NCBI GenBank assembly: GCA_946811185.2 | Contig: OX328110.1 | Coordinates: 14,798,516-14,862,515, forward strand | DNA length: 64,000 nt | Origin: Hippopus hippopus | Lineage: Eukaryota > Mollusca > Bivalvia > Cardiida > Cardiidae | Direction: 5' to 3' | Shown: one piece after another, positions 41,483 through 51,944 of the stretch | How positions within the stretch are numbered: position 1 is the first letter of the stretch | How the letters are laid out: each line of letters begins with the position of its first letter | The notes under the pieces: model-generated | Seen by the model: the letters and a program-made list of their open reading frames with translations, nothing else | Told to the model about the DNA's origin: nothing | Database searches by the model: none | Program-made: the position numbers and the translations under genes

Positions 41483-41747
41483 CCTTTTCCAAATGGCATA
41501 TTTTTATACTCTTCCACATTAAGATCATCTGAAGGCGATAAATCTCAAAGTGGTACATATCCAAATAACTGAAATTCTTTGACATGAAGGTAGAAAACAT
41601 TGTGGGTAAAGGAGAAAATACTGGTTACCACCATTTTCTCCTTTTCACACAATATTTTCTACCCTATGAAAGACAAATTCTATTTGTCGTCTGCAAATGC
41701 TTCCAATTTGGACGAGTCTAAAATTATATCGTTTGGTAAAGAGTTAA
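41478..41747. repeat. Chimeric family A copy with two left-type ends at the duplication junction
   Basis: Left TTAATCCTTTTCCAAATGGC is plus-left type. After the hairpin (GAAAATACTGGTTACCACC) the sequence TTTTCACACAATATTTTCTA to GTTTGGTAAAGAGTTAA is the left-type end inverted, and matches 38470-38607 closely. The switch lies at the hairpin. Confidence 0.85.
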
Positions 41748-41990
41748 CTCTTTATACGTTTGTTTTTGGTAACCAAACAACAAAATTTTAGACTTGTCCA
41801 AATTGAAAGCATTTGTAGACGACAAAATAAACGTTACTCAAAAATTTAAACTTGACTTTAGAAGAGTAGAAAACATTGTGGGAAAAGGAGAAAATGCTGG
41901 TTACCAGCATTTTCTCCTTTTCCCACAATGTTTTCAGAAAACTTCTTCCTCTGGGTCGTAAAAACCAGGGACTGTTTGGTAAAGGGTTAA
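41744..41990 (+). repeat. Family A MITE inserted in duplicate copy 2 only
   Basis: TTAA at 41744-41747 and 41987-41990; perfect hairpin at 41875-41930. Copy 1 has a single TCAA (38604-38607) at the same place, joined to the same AGGGTGAAAGATATTCC. The left terminus has ~18 extra bases between CTCTTTA and ACCAAACAAC. Confidence 0.93.
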
Positions 41991-42382
41991 AGGGTGAAAG
42001 ATATTCCGTTTTTACCTGTTCATGATTCCAAGGCTTTTAAAAAATATTCTCCAAGTTGAAAGTAAACATTCAAAATGCAAAGGGTAATTCTAGATGGTTC
42101 TGTTGAAAGGAGAGATCAAGATATTCATTAAATTCTGGAAGAAAAATGCAGCAGAAGACTTTGTGTAAAACATAATCAATCAAAATGAATTAGGCTTAAA
42201 CCACAGAATCCTTCATATCGAAAACACCGTGGCAATTTCTTCAAAACATCATTCTGAGCAGCACCCGATGTTTGCAACACCAAAGTCAGCTTCCTATGAT
42301 GCAAACAGCAGTGGTTGAGTTAAAAGTAAATGAAACTGGTAGCTCTTTAAAAAATTACTTTAGGCAATAAGAATCGTTGTAT

Positions 42383-42615
42383 CATACATACATACATATG
42401 TATATACGTACATATGTACATACATGAATACATACATACATACATACATATACATGTATGTACATACATGTATACAAACGTACATACATATATACATGTA
42501 TATACGAACAAAAATACATACATACATGTACATACATACATATATACATACATACTGGCAGGTGGTCCGGCAGACAGACAGGCAGGCAGGCAGGCAGGCA
42601 GACAGACAGACAGGT
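42383..42615 (+). repeat. (CATA)n with variants, then (GGCA)n/(GACA)n
   Basis: ACATACATACAT with TATG variants, then GGCAGGCAGGCAGGCA and GACAGACAGACA. It creates open frames of Y, I, T, H, C and Q in several frames that are not genes. Confidence 0.92.
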
Positions 42616-44439
42616 TAGACGTGTATTAATTTTTTATAGTAGAAAAATCTAAGGTGAAAAAGATCAACTTCCTACCCGTAAAGTGAAGAAATCCCCCTTT
42701 ATTCTATTTATTGACAAGTTTATTTTATCTCTTCTTCCCTTTCCGTATTCTAACTACGATATTGCTTTCACTTTCGCTTCAAACTGATTTTCATTTAAAA
42801 AAAGAAAAAATCGGAGTTGTGTCGGAACCGAGATCAATTAATGGTCTATGGGAGAAAACTCCTACAAACTTTTCTTACTCACTTTACCAGAGTCGCCTCC
42901 CTTATTATCATGGATATTCTAAAACCAGTGCCGAATAAAATTGTGTCAAACGTCCTCGAAAGCCGTGAAGACGATCGGTAATAAGTTTTATTCTCGCAGT
43001 ACTGTAATGAATTGTAATATTCAAAATATCGGTAATATTTTATGATAAGATAATAAATGTTGACATATCTGCAGAGATCGTAACATCAGACAAAAAAAAA
43101 GAAGCAGTTGAAGACAGGAACATTAATTTATAACGAGTGGGTGGTCTCCCTTGTATTTCAATACATTTGTAAACAACAACAACCGCCGAAATTTAAAGTG
43201 GCAAATAATATTTTGGGTAGCAAGGTAAGATTTCAAACCAAAGAATTATTGCATGGTGCCAGGTGATTGAACATTTTATCAATAAATGATTATATCCGAC
43301 CACTTAGATTTCTGGACACTGGCTAGAAATTGATCTAAAACATCCATGTCAAGAGCTCGGAGTACCGATCGTCTCGGTAAAGATTTCATGCACAGCCTTT
43401 GTCTGGTAGAAACTTGTACGAAATTAAGAGCCCAGTGGAGCTATGTGGAAAGCCTTCACCTTCATAACAAATCGCCCACGGCGATTTCACCAGAAAATTG
43501 CCTCGAAGAGGCTTATTCATTTCAATTCATAACCTGAGTCGGGGATCATGAAATTCGATCTAGATATAAATACGATCCAAGTCCAAAAGGAAGTAATAAT
43601 GTAATATATACTCATTGAGGCAGAAATCTTTGCGAAATCATTGTCAAAATTCACAAGAATCTTTCGATCAAAAATAAACAACAACGAACATAAATAGCTT
43701 AAACAGTAATTGGCTTGATTGGAAAGAACGGTACTGCAAAAGTCCAAATTAAGGGAGGTTACTCTTCATTACTTATCACAAGACTTTTCGAGTTTTCTCC
43801 CTTAGACCATAAAACATCAGAATTTCATCAGCTGGGCGAAATTGAATTTCCAAACGACATGATACCAGGTTAACCAAACAATCCTGTGTTATCCTAGGAA
43901 AAAAGTAATTGTGTAAAATTGTAGCAAAAGGAGAAAATGCTGGTAATCAAGGAATCCCCTCCCACAAAATTTGTTCCCTGTTACTGACAAATCATTTGAT
44001 TTTGCCTATGTTTAATAGCATCTGCAAATGGTTTCAATTTGGTTTAGTCTGAATTTTTCTTGTCTGGTAAACACTTAAGAAATTTGAACATGTTTCCACC
44101 ATTTTCATATTATGCAAAATCTCTATCCGTGCATAGTAGTGTGCACTATAGCTTACAACAAAGGGAAATTTTGTCAAACTGCTGTGAATGGCTTGGGGCA
44201 AGAAGATGAAACTGAAGGTGTGACTGGCCTTCCATCCAGCTTTCAGCAAAATATTACAGCAACAGGTTATCTATTCATGTCTTTCTTGGGGTTCTTGTTT
44301 CTTGGACACTTGGGGTTCCAAATTTTAAATATTGTTTCATAGTTTTGTATGAGGGCAATTTTTACATATATGTATAGTACTTTCCCAAACAACAAATTTA
44401 AGACTCTTCCGAATACAAAATATCTGCAGATAACATGTT

Positions 44440-44744
44440 CAAAATTGGTACAAATGAGGGCAAGTTCTATGATAGAGTAGAAAGCAATGTGGGAAAAGGA
44501 GAAAATGCTGGGTTACTATGTATCGGCCGACTTTCTGCTCCAGGGCACAAGGCTTTAACCTTTTACATAACCAAAGATTGCAATTTTCAACAACCCTGAA
44601 GAAAAAAAAACTTTTGAAAACACTATGGGAAAAGGAGTCAATTATATTAATCAACACTTTCTCCTTTTTCCACAATATTTTCTACTCTTTCAGAGACAAA
44701 TCTCATCATTTGAGGCACATGTATTTTGTTGTCTGCAAATGCTT
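44440..44744. repeat. Two family A MITEs inside duplicate copy 2
   Basis: 44440-44520 is the counterpart of 41130-41200 (half hairpin). 44556-44744 is the counterpart of 41245-41460, cut short after GTCTGCAAATGC. Confidence 0.78.
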
Positions 44745-44975
44745 TAACTCTTTACAAACAACAAAATTTCTGACTGGACCAAATTGAAAGCATTTACAAA
44801 CAACATATTAAATGTAGGTAGCTCAAGTTATATAATTTGTGGCTCAAAGAGTATAAAACATTGTGGGAAAAGAAGAAAATGCTGTTTACCAGCATTTTCT
44901 CCTTTTCCCACAATGTTTTCAAAAGCCTCTTTCGTTAGGGTTTTTAAAATTCGGGGTTTTGTGGTAAAGGGTTAA
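44744..44975 (+). repeat. Intact family A MITE at the right edge of the duplication
   Basis: TTAA at 44744-44747 and 44972-44975; CTCTTTACAAACAAC and GGTAAAGGG ends; hairpin GCTGTTTACCAGC. Confidence 0.92.
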
Positions 44976-45011
44976 CTATGGGCATATCTGTTATTTTGTG
45001 TTCTGGTAAAT

Positions 45012-45253
45012 AGTTAAACAGCAAAATCTTAGACTTGTACAAATCGAATGCTTTTGTAGACGACAAATTAAATGTAACTGAAATGATGAAATGTATAACT
45101 AAAATGATGAAATTTATCTTTGAAACTGTAGAAAACATTGTGGGTAAAAAGCAGAAAATACTGACTACCAGCATGTTTTCCTTTTCCCAAAATGTTTTCA
45201 AAAGCCATCATCCTCAAAGTCATTCAAACTAGGAATTGTGTGGTAGAGCACTA
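45012..45253 (+). repeat. Family A MITE with a small internal duplication
   Basis: GTTAAACAGCAAAATCTTAG start; AAATGATGAAAT(G/T)TAT occurs twice before the hairpin; end GTGTGGTAGAGCACTAA. Confidence 0.87.
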
Positions 45254-45331
45254 AGTTGCATTCAAGTTGTTGTTTGCAACTGCTTGTGAAAAGGGCAAAA
45301 GCTAAAATATTTTCATTTTGAAGAGACTTAC

Positions 45332-45556
45332 TGTAACTCTTCAATAAACGACCAAATGCTGGACTGGTCTAACTTGAAAGCATTTACAGCTTAAGTGTGG
45401 CTTTAAACTGAAAATTATCTGTAGACAGGTAGAAAACACTGTGGGAAAAGAAGTAAATGCTGGTTACCAGCATTTTCCCCTTCTACAATGTTTTCAAAAG
45501 CTTTTTTCTTTTCCTCAGGGTCATTAAAAGTTCAGAGTGTATGGCAAACGGGTTAA
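45332..45556 (+). repeat. Family A MITE
   Basis: TGTAACTCTTCAATAAACGA start; right hairpin arm shortened (TTTTCCCCTTCTACAATG); end GGCAAACGGGTTAA. Confidence 0.87.
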
Positions 45557-45824
45557 GGAACAGGAATCCCTATTTGGTATATGATACACAATAAAGGAAA
45601 AGATATTGAAGAAGTATTTTCATGTTTTAATAATGCATTCAAAATGAAAACAGCGAGAATATATAATTTGTTTTATGCAACATTTGATTAGTTTCCTTTG
45701 TATTACAGATAGAGAAACTTCTAACAATAACTCATGGGAAAAAATTGACCACTATTGAAAACACTATGGATAAAAGAAGGAATTGCTTCCAACGATTAAT
45801 ATCTCCTATAGCTATATTTTCTGA

Positions 45825-46021
45825 TTAACTCCATTCTAGATGTCAAAAAATGAAGACTTGTCCAAATTAAAAACACTGGTAACCAGCATTTTCTCCTTTT
45901 CCCACAATGTTTTCTACCCTATCAAAGGAAAATTGCACCATTTGAGTCACATTGAAATTGTTGTCTGCAAATGCTTTCAATTTCGACCAGGCTAAAATTT
46001 TGTCGTCTGGTAAAGGGTTAA
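45825..46021. repeat. Chimeric family A copy with two left-type ends
   Basis: TTAACTCCATTCTAGATGTC, AGACTTGTCCAAATTAAAAA on the left and CAATTTCGACCAGGCTAAAA, GGTAAAGGGTTAA on the right are both left-type. The left hairpin arm is deleted; CTGGTAACCAGC remains. Confidence 0.82.
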
Positions 46022-46309
46022 TACATGAGTGCACATGAAAAATCACGGAAGAAAGAAAAATTGCATATAATGATCATTTTCTCCTGTTTATACATCATTT
46101 TCAAACAAGGTTGCTAGTAGGAAATAAGTTATCTGAAAGTGATGATGCTTTAGAACTATATATGAAACAATTTAGCCCGTAGTACAGTCATGTATCTTGA
46201 TCTCATAATTCTTAGACAAAATTGAGTTAGTAGGGTAATTTTATAAGCTATTATTAGAACTACACCCTGCTGCCCCATACAAAGCCCAAATGTGAGTAAA
46301 TTTTGCAGA

Positions 46310-46372
46310 CAATTAGGTCAAGATCAGACTGCAAAAAAGTGCAGTCTAATCTTGTCTAATGGTCTACTGCCC
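46310..46372. repeat. Family C hairpin
   Basis: TAGGTCAAGATCAGACTGCA / TGCAGTCTAATCTTGTCTA arms around AAAAAG. Confidence 0.78.
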
Positions 46373-46469
46373 CAACTTCTTGTAAACTATTTTAAGAAAA
46401 ATGTGTGATATTTTTGTTATTTCTTTTTTGTTTATGTAGCATTGTAAGGACTGAAAACCACAAAAGCTA

Positions 46470-46652
46470 GGGATACATATTCACCAACCATTCTTAAGAA
46501 CACTCTTTGTCTTATTCTCAAGAATTTTCTAAATTTGAAAGTAACACAACTTTTGATTGGCTAAACCATTTGGTTTAGCCAATCAGAAGTTGTGTTACTT
46601 TCTAAATTAAGAATAAGGCACAAAATATTCTTCAGAATGGTTGGTGAATACA
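46470..46652. repeat. Family D fold-back, best-preserved copy
   Basis: ATTCACCAACCATTCTTAAG, TGTCTTATTCTCAAGAATTT, GAAAGTAACACAACTTTTGA, TTGGCTAAACCATTTGGTTT, then the mirror to GAATGGTTGGTGAATAC. A ~170 bp inverted repeat centred near 46568. Confidence 0.88.
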
Positions 46653-46754
46653 GTCTTGGGAATCAAGAAGAAAAAAGTACACGAAATGGAAGAAACCAAT
46701 GATAAACTTTCACAAAAAATGGATATAACCTAGCACTGTCACTAAAGCTGACTT

Positions 46755-47008
46755 GTCTCTTTACTATATGACAAAATTTTAGACTTTTTCATATGAGAAG
46801 CATTTGCAGAAGAAAATCAAATGCTGCTAAAATGAAGGAGTTTGTCTTCGATAGGACAGAAAGTATTGTGAGAACAGGAGAAAATGCAGGTATTTAGCAG
46901 CCTATTTTTTCATCCTGGTTACCACCATTTTCTCATTTTCCCACAATGTTTTCAAAATCCTTCTTTCCAAATGTTGTTAAAACTCAAAATTGTGAGGTAT
47001 AAGGTTAA
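46755..47008 (+). repeat. Family A MITE with an insertion in the hairpin
   Basis: TCTCTTTACTATATGACAAA to GAGGTATAAGGTTAA. About 25 bases (TTTAGCAGCCTATTTTTTCA) separate the hairpin arms. Confidence 0.82.
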
Positions 47009-47202
47009 AACAGAGAGCCTGAATACTGAACACATTTGATAACGTTTCAAACAGAAGAAATATTTGCAATACAATAAAATTTTTAGACAGGTTTCTTTGC
47101 CGTAAGTCCTGTGGATGTATATTAAATTTTCCAGGATCTATGAGTATGTACAATGACCAACAACAGCCACCAGAGAAGACCCATACATTGCACTGGTATC
47201 CC

Positions 47203-47430
47203 TTAACCCTTTACCACACAATGACGACATTTAATGACCCTAAGGAAGATGCTTTTTGAAAACACTGCGGGAAAAGGAGAAAATGCTCGTAACCAGCATT
47301 TTCTCCTTTTCCCACAAAGTTTCTACCATATCAAAGAAAAATTGCGTCACTTGAGCCACTATGAAATTTTTGTCTGCAAATGCTTTCAATTTGGATAGGT
47401 CTAAAATCTTGCCGTGTGGTAGAGGGTGAC
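47203..47430 (-). repeat. Family A MITE
   Basis: TTAACCCTTTACCACACAAT start; hairpin with one mismatch (GCTCGTAACCAGC); end CGTGTGGTAGAGGGTGA. Confidence 0.9.
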
Positions 47431-47599
47431 AGAATTCTGAAAGTGATGCAAATCATCTGAAGTTCTTTGACAGATTAGAAAACATTGTGGGAAAAGGAGA
47501 AAATGCTGGTAACCAGCATTTTCTCCTTTTCCCACAATGTTTCCAAAGGGCCTGTATCTCAGGGTTGTGAAAACACAGGATTGTTTGGTAAAGGGTTAA
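47431..47599 (+). repeat. Family A MITE, 5' truncated, abutting the previous copy
   Basis: GTTCTTTGACAGATTAGAAA, perfect hairpin 47480-47543, end TTTGGTAAAGGGTTAA. Confidence 0.87.
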
Positions 47600-48160
47600 T
47601 TCTTCAACAGTTATAAAGTCAGACTGTCTCTATCCAAATGAAAGAAAAGTGACTACAATAAAATGCAATCATGAATGAGCAATCTTGATGGAGTGAGACA
47701 GTGAAGAAAGCATTGAGGGGTTAAGAGAAATTGGTACAATCTGAGCACCTCATATAGAAGCAATTTCTCTTTTTACTACAATGTAGCAAAAAATCAAGAA
47801 AACATCATGCAAAATGGCAAAATTGCTCAATCTGAGCTGCTAATTTCTAAGCACTTTCTCCTTTTACTTCCATTTGCTCCAAAAGCCAAACGTGGCAGAG
47901 ACTTGAGTTTGCATGTTTTTGAAATTCAAAACAGATGCCTGCATTAAAATGTCAGCAAGTTAGTGTTTGAGACTTAGTAAAGGTACAAAACATAAAGCTT
48001 TTAAGGGAGAATAAATATACACACATTTCTTATGTACAATATATACAGCTATGACTACAATTTTGTAATACTAATACTTTAACATTGTGAAGAGAAAACC
48101 CTCCTTTTATGCATGTACTATTTTTTTTTTATAGTTACTGTCATTCGTAACAAATGCATA
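47600..48160. other. Intergenic sequence with hairpin-like remnants
   Basis: Three blocks (near 47700, 47755 and 47830) end in TTTCTC(C/T)TTTTACT, like eroded family A cores. No gene seen. Confidence 0.45.
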
Positions 48161-48162
48161 GC

Positions 48163-48388
48163 TTTACCCTTTACCATACAATTCCAAGTTTTTACAACCC
48201 TGAAGAAGAGTTTTGAAAGCATTGTGGGAAAAGAAATAAATGCTGTAACCAGCATTTCCTCTTTTTTCCCACAATGTTTTCTATGCTAGCAAAGACTGAA
48301 ATCATCACTTGAGCTACCTTTATTTTGTTGTCTGCAAGTACTTTCATTTTGGTCGAGTCCAAAATTTTGTTATTTGGTAAAGAATTAA
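48163..48388 (-). repeat. Family A MITE
   Basis: TTTACCCTTTACCATACAAT start; hairpin with GCTGTAACCAGC; end TTTGGTAAAGAATTAA. Confidence 0.9.
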
Positions 48389-48694
48389 CAAACCATACAA
48401 ATTCCAAGGTACAGCCTAGTGACATCACTGACAATGCTGAGATAGCTTGCACAACATTCATGCCCACATTATATCTACATCCAAAAAGCATACCACTCTG
48501 TAGCAATTAAACTCATTTGCATATTACTAAATTATGCATAAAAGGGAGGTAAAAGTGTGGGCCATAATTTTTCTAAACTCGAGTAAAATCTTTCATCTTT
48601 CTTGTAACCCTAAGAGTGCTAAATTAAATGAAAAGGACCTTTTCAATTTGTAAAACTTGCTATACAAGATTGTTTTGTCGAGAATAAGTAACAA

Positions 48695-48775
48695 AGTGGC
48701 AGACAGTGTAGATCCAAGATCAGAGTGCACATTCTGTGCAGTCTGATCTTGATCCACAGTCTGGGAAGCAACTGA
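48695..48775. repeat. Family C hairpin
   Basis: GACAGTGTAGATCCAAGATC / GATCTTGATCCACAGTCTGG around AGAGTGCACATTCTGTGCAGTCT. A second decayed copy lies at 48845-48895. Confidence 0.82.
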
Positions 48776-48980
48776 AGTCAGGTTCAGAGTTTCACGGAAA
48801 AAAGGATACTGATGAAATTTTTTGGATACTTTTGCTACCCTGTTGTTCCAAGATCAGACTGCTCTGAACTGTGATCTTAGAAATGTGTACACTGTTAGCT
48901 ATTTTGTGAGAGTTTCTGACTATTACCCTTTGATTTTGAAATGTTCCATCAAACTGAATAAGTTAACTTTACCACAATCC

Positions 48981-49209
48981 TCATCCCTTTACTAGATGAC
49001 AAAATTTGGCCAGGTCCACATTCAAAGCATTAATTTTGCAGACGAAGAATAAATGTGACTTGAACAGATTCGCTCCAAGAAGGGCTAGACAACATTGTGG
49101 GAAAAAGAGAAAATGCTGGTTACCAGCATTTTCTCCTTTTCCCATGATGTTTCAATAGCCTTTTGTCTCAAAGGCCACTAAAACATGTGATAATTTGGTA
49201 CAAGGCTAA
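48981..49209 (+). repeat. Family A MITE
   Basis: TCATCCCTTTACTAGATGAC start; hairpin GTGGGAAAAAGAGAAAATGC; end TTTGGTACAAGGCTAA. Confidence 0.87.
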
Positions 49210-49309
49210 ACTTTCAAAGACTGACCTGGCTTAAGTTGCTTTCTTGGACAGTCAAAGTCAGATTAAATTGAATCTGCAGTTTGATCTTTGAATGGAAACA
49301 GTGGTAGAC

Positions 49310-49391
49310 GACTGTGGAAAAAGGAGATGTTACCAGCATTTTATCCTTTTCCCACAATGTTTTCACAAGCCTTCTTCTTCAGGGTCATTAA
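49310..49391 (+). repeat. Family A hairpin and right-end fragment
   Basis: TGTGGAAAAAGGAGATGTTA, CCTTCTTCTTCAGGGTCATTAA; abuts the next copy at its TTAA. Confidence 0.75.
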
Positions 49392-49615
49392 TCCTTTAGC
49401 ACAATCCCAAGTTTTAATGTCCCTGAGAAAGAAAGCTTTTGAAAACATTATGGGAAAAGGATAAAAAAATGCTGGTAACCAACTTTTTCTTCTTTTCCCA
49501 CAATGTTTTCTACTCGATTAAAAGCATGTTTCATCTTTTGAGCCACCTTTGATTAGTCGTCTGCCATTGCTTTGAATTTGGACAAGTCTAAATTTTTGTT
49601 GTTTGGTTGAGTTAA
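49388..49615 (-). repeat. Family A MITE
   Basis: TTAATCCTTTAGCACAATCC to TTTGGTTGAGTTAA; hairpin has extra A residues in the left arm. Confidence 0.88.
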
Positions 49616-49631
49616 AACACAGGATTATGTG

Positions 49632-49862
49632 GTTACCCCTTTACCAGACGACAAAATTTTAGCCTAGTCTTAATTGAAAGCATTTGCAGACGACAATTTC
49701 AATGTGGCTCAAATGGTGCAATTTTTCTTTGATAGGATAGAAAACATTGTGGGAAAAGGAGAAAATGCTGGTTACCAGCATTTTCTCCTTTTCCCACAAT
49801 GTTTTCAAAAGGCTTCTTTCCCAGGGTCTTTAAAAGTCAGCACTATGCGGAAAGGGGATTTA
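49632..49862 (+). repeat. Family A MITE with a complete 60-codon pseudo-ORF
   Basis: TTACCCCTTTACCAGACGAC to GCGGAAAGGGGATTTAA, perfect hairpin. Read in one frame it gives KAFADDNFNVAQMVQFFFDR, the repeat-derived peptide seen in many copies. Confidence 0.9.
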
Positions 49863-49918
49863 ACTATCTTTGTAAAACTGAAGTACGTGAAAATTAATAT
49901 AAAACATAAAAAAAGATT

Positions 49919-50095
49919 TAAGTCATGCTCCTTGAAAAGGAGGTTTAATGTGTTTGAAAAAAGTATCAATCCGTGTCAGCCTGCGCAGTCAATGCAAGCT
50001 GACATGGGTCAAAACTTATTGCCATTTGTAAATTTTTGTCATGTCAAAGGACCATTCTACCCCATGAATTGATTGGTTGTTAGACAAGATGGATT
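49919..50095 (+). repeat. Family B element, 3' truncated
   Basis: AAGTCATGCTCCTTGAAAAG, TGTCAGCCTGCGCAGTCAAT and mirror, GACAAGATGGATTATAAATA; the far arm is missing. Confidence 0.82.
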
Positions 50096-50224
50096 ATAAA
50101 TAAAGCTGAAGCATCTAATATGTGCAAAATCTATCAAAACCGAAGGCACAAAGAAGAAATCTATCACTACACCCTGATAATCAACAAATATTAACCTATA
50201 ACCTCATGGCCAAATTTCAGTTGA

Positions 50225-50605
50225 TTAATCATAAGGTGTTTGACAGCACTTACAAAATTATTTCAGCTATATCGCAGTGGGAGAGTTAGCAGTACTTCAC
50301 ATTCTTCCCAAGCCATTGGCTGCTTTCCCAGGTAACCATCGTCGAAAAAATGATCAGCAATCAGTGAGGAATGAATCCTCTCACAATGACTAGCAGTGCT
50401 TCACATTCTTCCCTAGCCACTGGCTGCTTTCCCAGGTAACCATCGTCAAAAAAATGATCAATCAGTGAGGAATGAATCCTCTCACAATGACTATCATCAG
50501 TCTGCTGGGAAAAAAAATGCCGAGCTGGGGGTTCGAACCAGCGACCCCCTGTTCTCAAGTCCTTTGAGCCACTCACTGTGCTACCGAGGCTCAGCAGGCA
50601 TTCTT
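50225..50605 (-). mobile_element. SINE S1 with an internal ~115 bp duplication
   Basis: Minus strand: head GTAGCACAGTGAGTGGCTCA, B-box region GGTTCGAACCC, body. GCAGTACTTCACATTCTTCC to GAATCCTCTCACAATGACT occurs at 50291-50392 and again at 50393-50492. Confidence 0.8.
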
Positions 50606-50679
50606 CAGCCCAACTCAAAACTTGTGCAGACTTGTGCATACCAACACGTATCTTAGGCCCTTCTTAAGAAATATCCAGT

Positions 50680-50890
50680 TATATGAGAAACATCAAATTT
50701 TTTGTCTGCAAATTCCTTCAATTTTGATAAGCCTAAAATTTTTTAGTCAGGTGAAAGAAATAATATTTTGGGCAAAATAGATCTGCAGCTGCTGTCATCA
50801 ACCATTTTAAATTGCATTCTGATTATCTTGATATTGTTACTTTCTAAATTCAGAAATGGAATGCCAATTAAAATGGTTGGAAGATATGGA
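50680..50890. repeat. Family A tail fragment followed by half a family D fold-back
   Basis: AATTTTTTGTCTGCAAATTC, TTTTAGTCAGGTGAAAG is a family A minus tail. AACCATTTTAAATTGCATTC to AAAATGGTTGGAAGATATGG resembles family D arms. Confidence 0.6.
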
Positions 50891-51027
50891 CCATGAATAC
50901 ATCTTAAAAGATTGCACTAACATACCCAGTGATAAACAGTTTTACCCACAAGACAAAATATATCAACAAAATCACCATATACTTTTCTTCATTTCAGTGT
51001 TGTGTCACACTGTTCCAATTTCTCATT

Positions 51028-51416
51028 TCACCCTTAACCACACAGGTCAGAGATTTAATGACCTAGAAGAAGACAGGCTTTCATGAAACATTGTAGAAAA
51101 AGGAGAAAATGCTGATAACCAGCATTTTCTCCTTTTTCAACAATGGTTTCTACCCTAATGAATTCCATCATTTGAGCCACACTTAACCTGTAACCATACA
51201 ATCCCAAGTTTTAATGACTCAAGGAAGAAGCCTTTTGAAAACATCCTGGGAAAAAGAGAAACTGCTGGTAACAAGCATTTTCTCTTTTTCCTACACTGTT
51301 TTCTACCCATTTAATGAAAAATTGAAATTCCCTCATTTGAGCCGTATTTAAATGGCCACCTGCAAATGCTTTCAATTTGGATAAATCTAAGATTTTGTCA
51401 TGTGGTAAAGGGTTAA
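51028..51416 (-). repeat. Two abutting family A MITEs, same orientation
   Basis: 51028-51186 lacks its right end (stops at GAGCCACACTTAAC). 51186-51416 runs from CCTGTAACCATACAATCCCA to GTGGTAAAGGGTTAA. Confidence 0.85.
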
Positions 51417-51465
51417 CTTGCCACCTGCTTTGGAAACTGACAAAAGATTTTGTCCTTTGGTAGAG

Positions 51466-51694
51466 ATAACTCTTTACCAAACATCAAAATTTTGGGTTCG
51501 ACCAAACTGAATGCATTTGCAGACAACAAAATAAATGTTACTCAAATGGTGATTTCTGTCTCTGGTAGGATAGAAAACATTGTGGGAAAAGGAGAAAATG
51601 CTGGTTACCAGCATTCTCTCCTATTTCCACAATGTTTTCAAAAGCCTTTTTATTCGGGGTCGTTAACACTCCGGATTGTGTGATAAAGGGGTAA
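51466..51694 (+). repeat. Family A MITE
   Basis: ATAACTCTTTACCAAACATC to GTGATAAAGGGGTAA; right hairpin arm has mismatches (TCTCTCCTATTTCCAC). A decayed plus copy follows at 51705-51850. Confidence 0.88.
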
Positions 51695-51944
51695 CACAAT
51701 GCAATCAAAATGTTAGACTCATCCGAATTATAAGCATTTGCAGACCACTGTGCTGAAATCTATCTTTTTGGTAGGGAAAGCATAGGAAAAGGAGAAACTG
51801 ATAAAAGTATTAAAATACAGATTCCCCTTTTTCCCACAATCATTTCAATATAATGTCTACAGACATGTTAATATACAGAATCATTTGGTACTTAACTCTT
51901 TATCAAAGAACAAAAATTGAACCCATCCACCCATGTAGGGGTAC

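Larger units (their letters stand above)
38468..41626 (+). repeat. Tandem segmental duplication, copy 1
   Basis: Runs from the centre of the 38380 MITE hairpin. Shares with copy 2 a long ordered series including GTGAAAGATATTCCGTTTTT, ATTCTGAGCAGCACCCGATG, (CATA)n, TCGGAGTTGTGTCGGAACCG, TCGAAAGCCGTGAAGACGAT, CCGATCGTCTCGGTAAAGAT and GGCAATTTTTACATATATGT. Most sampled stretches look about 95% identical. Copy 1 lacks ~90 bp present at 43202-43285 and has extra sequence at 40450-40615. The right boundary is uncertain because identity drops in the MITE at 41245-41482. Confidence 0.88.
41626..44890 (+). repeat. Tandem segmental duplication, copy 2
   Basis: Starts at the hairpin of the chimeric MITE and reaches at least 44744, possibly the hairpin of the 44744-44975 MITE. 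Contains one extra MITE (41744-41990) absent from copy 1 and a longer microsatellite at 42383-42615. Confidence 0.85.

Noticed and set aside
42347..42652. Overlapping open frames of Y, I, T, H and C residues
   Set aside because: They are translations of the (CATA)n and (GGCA)n microsatellite.
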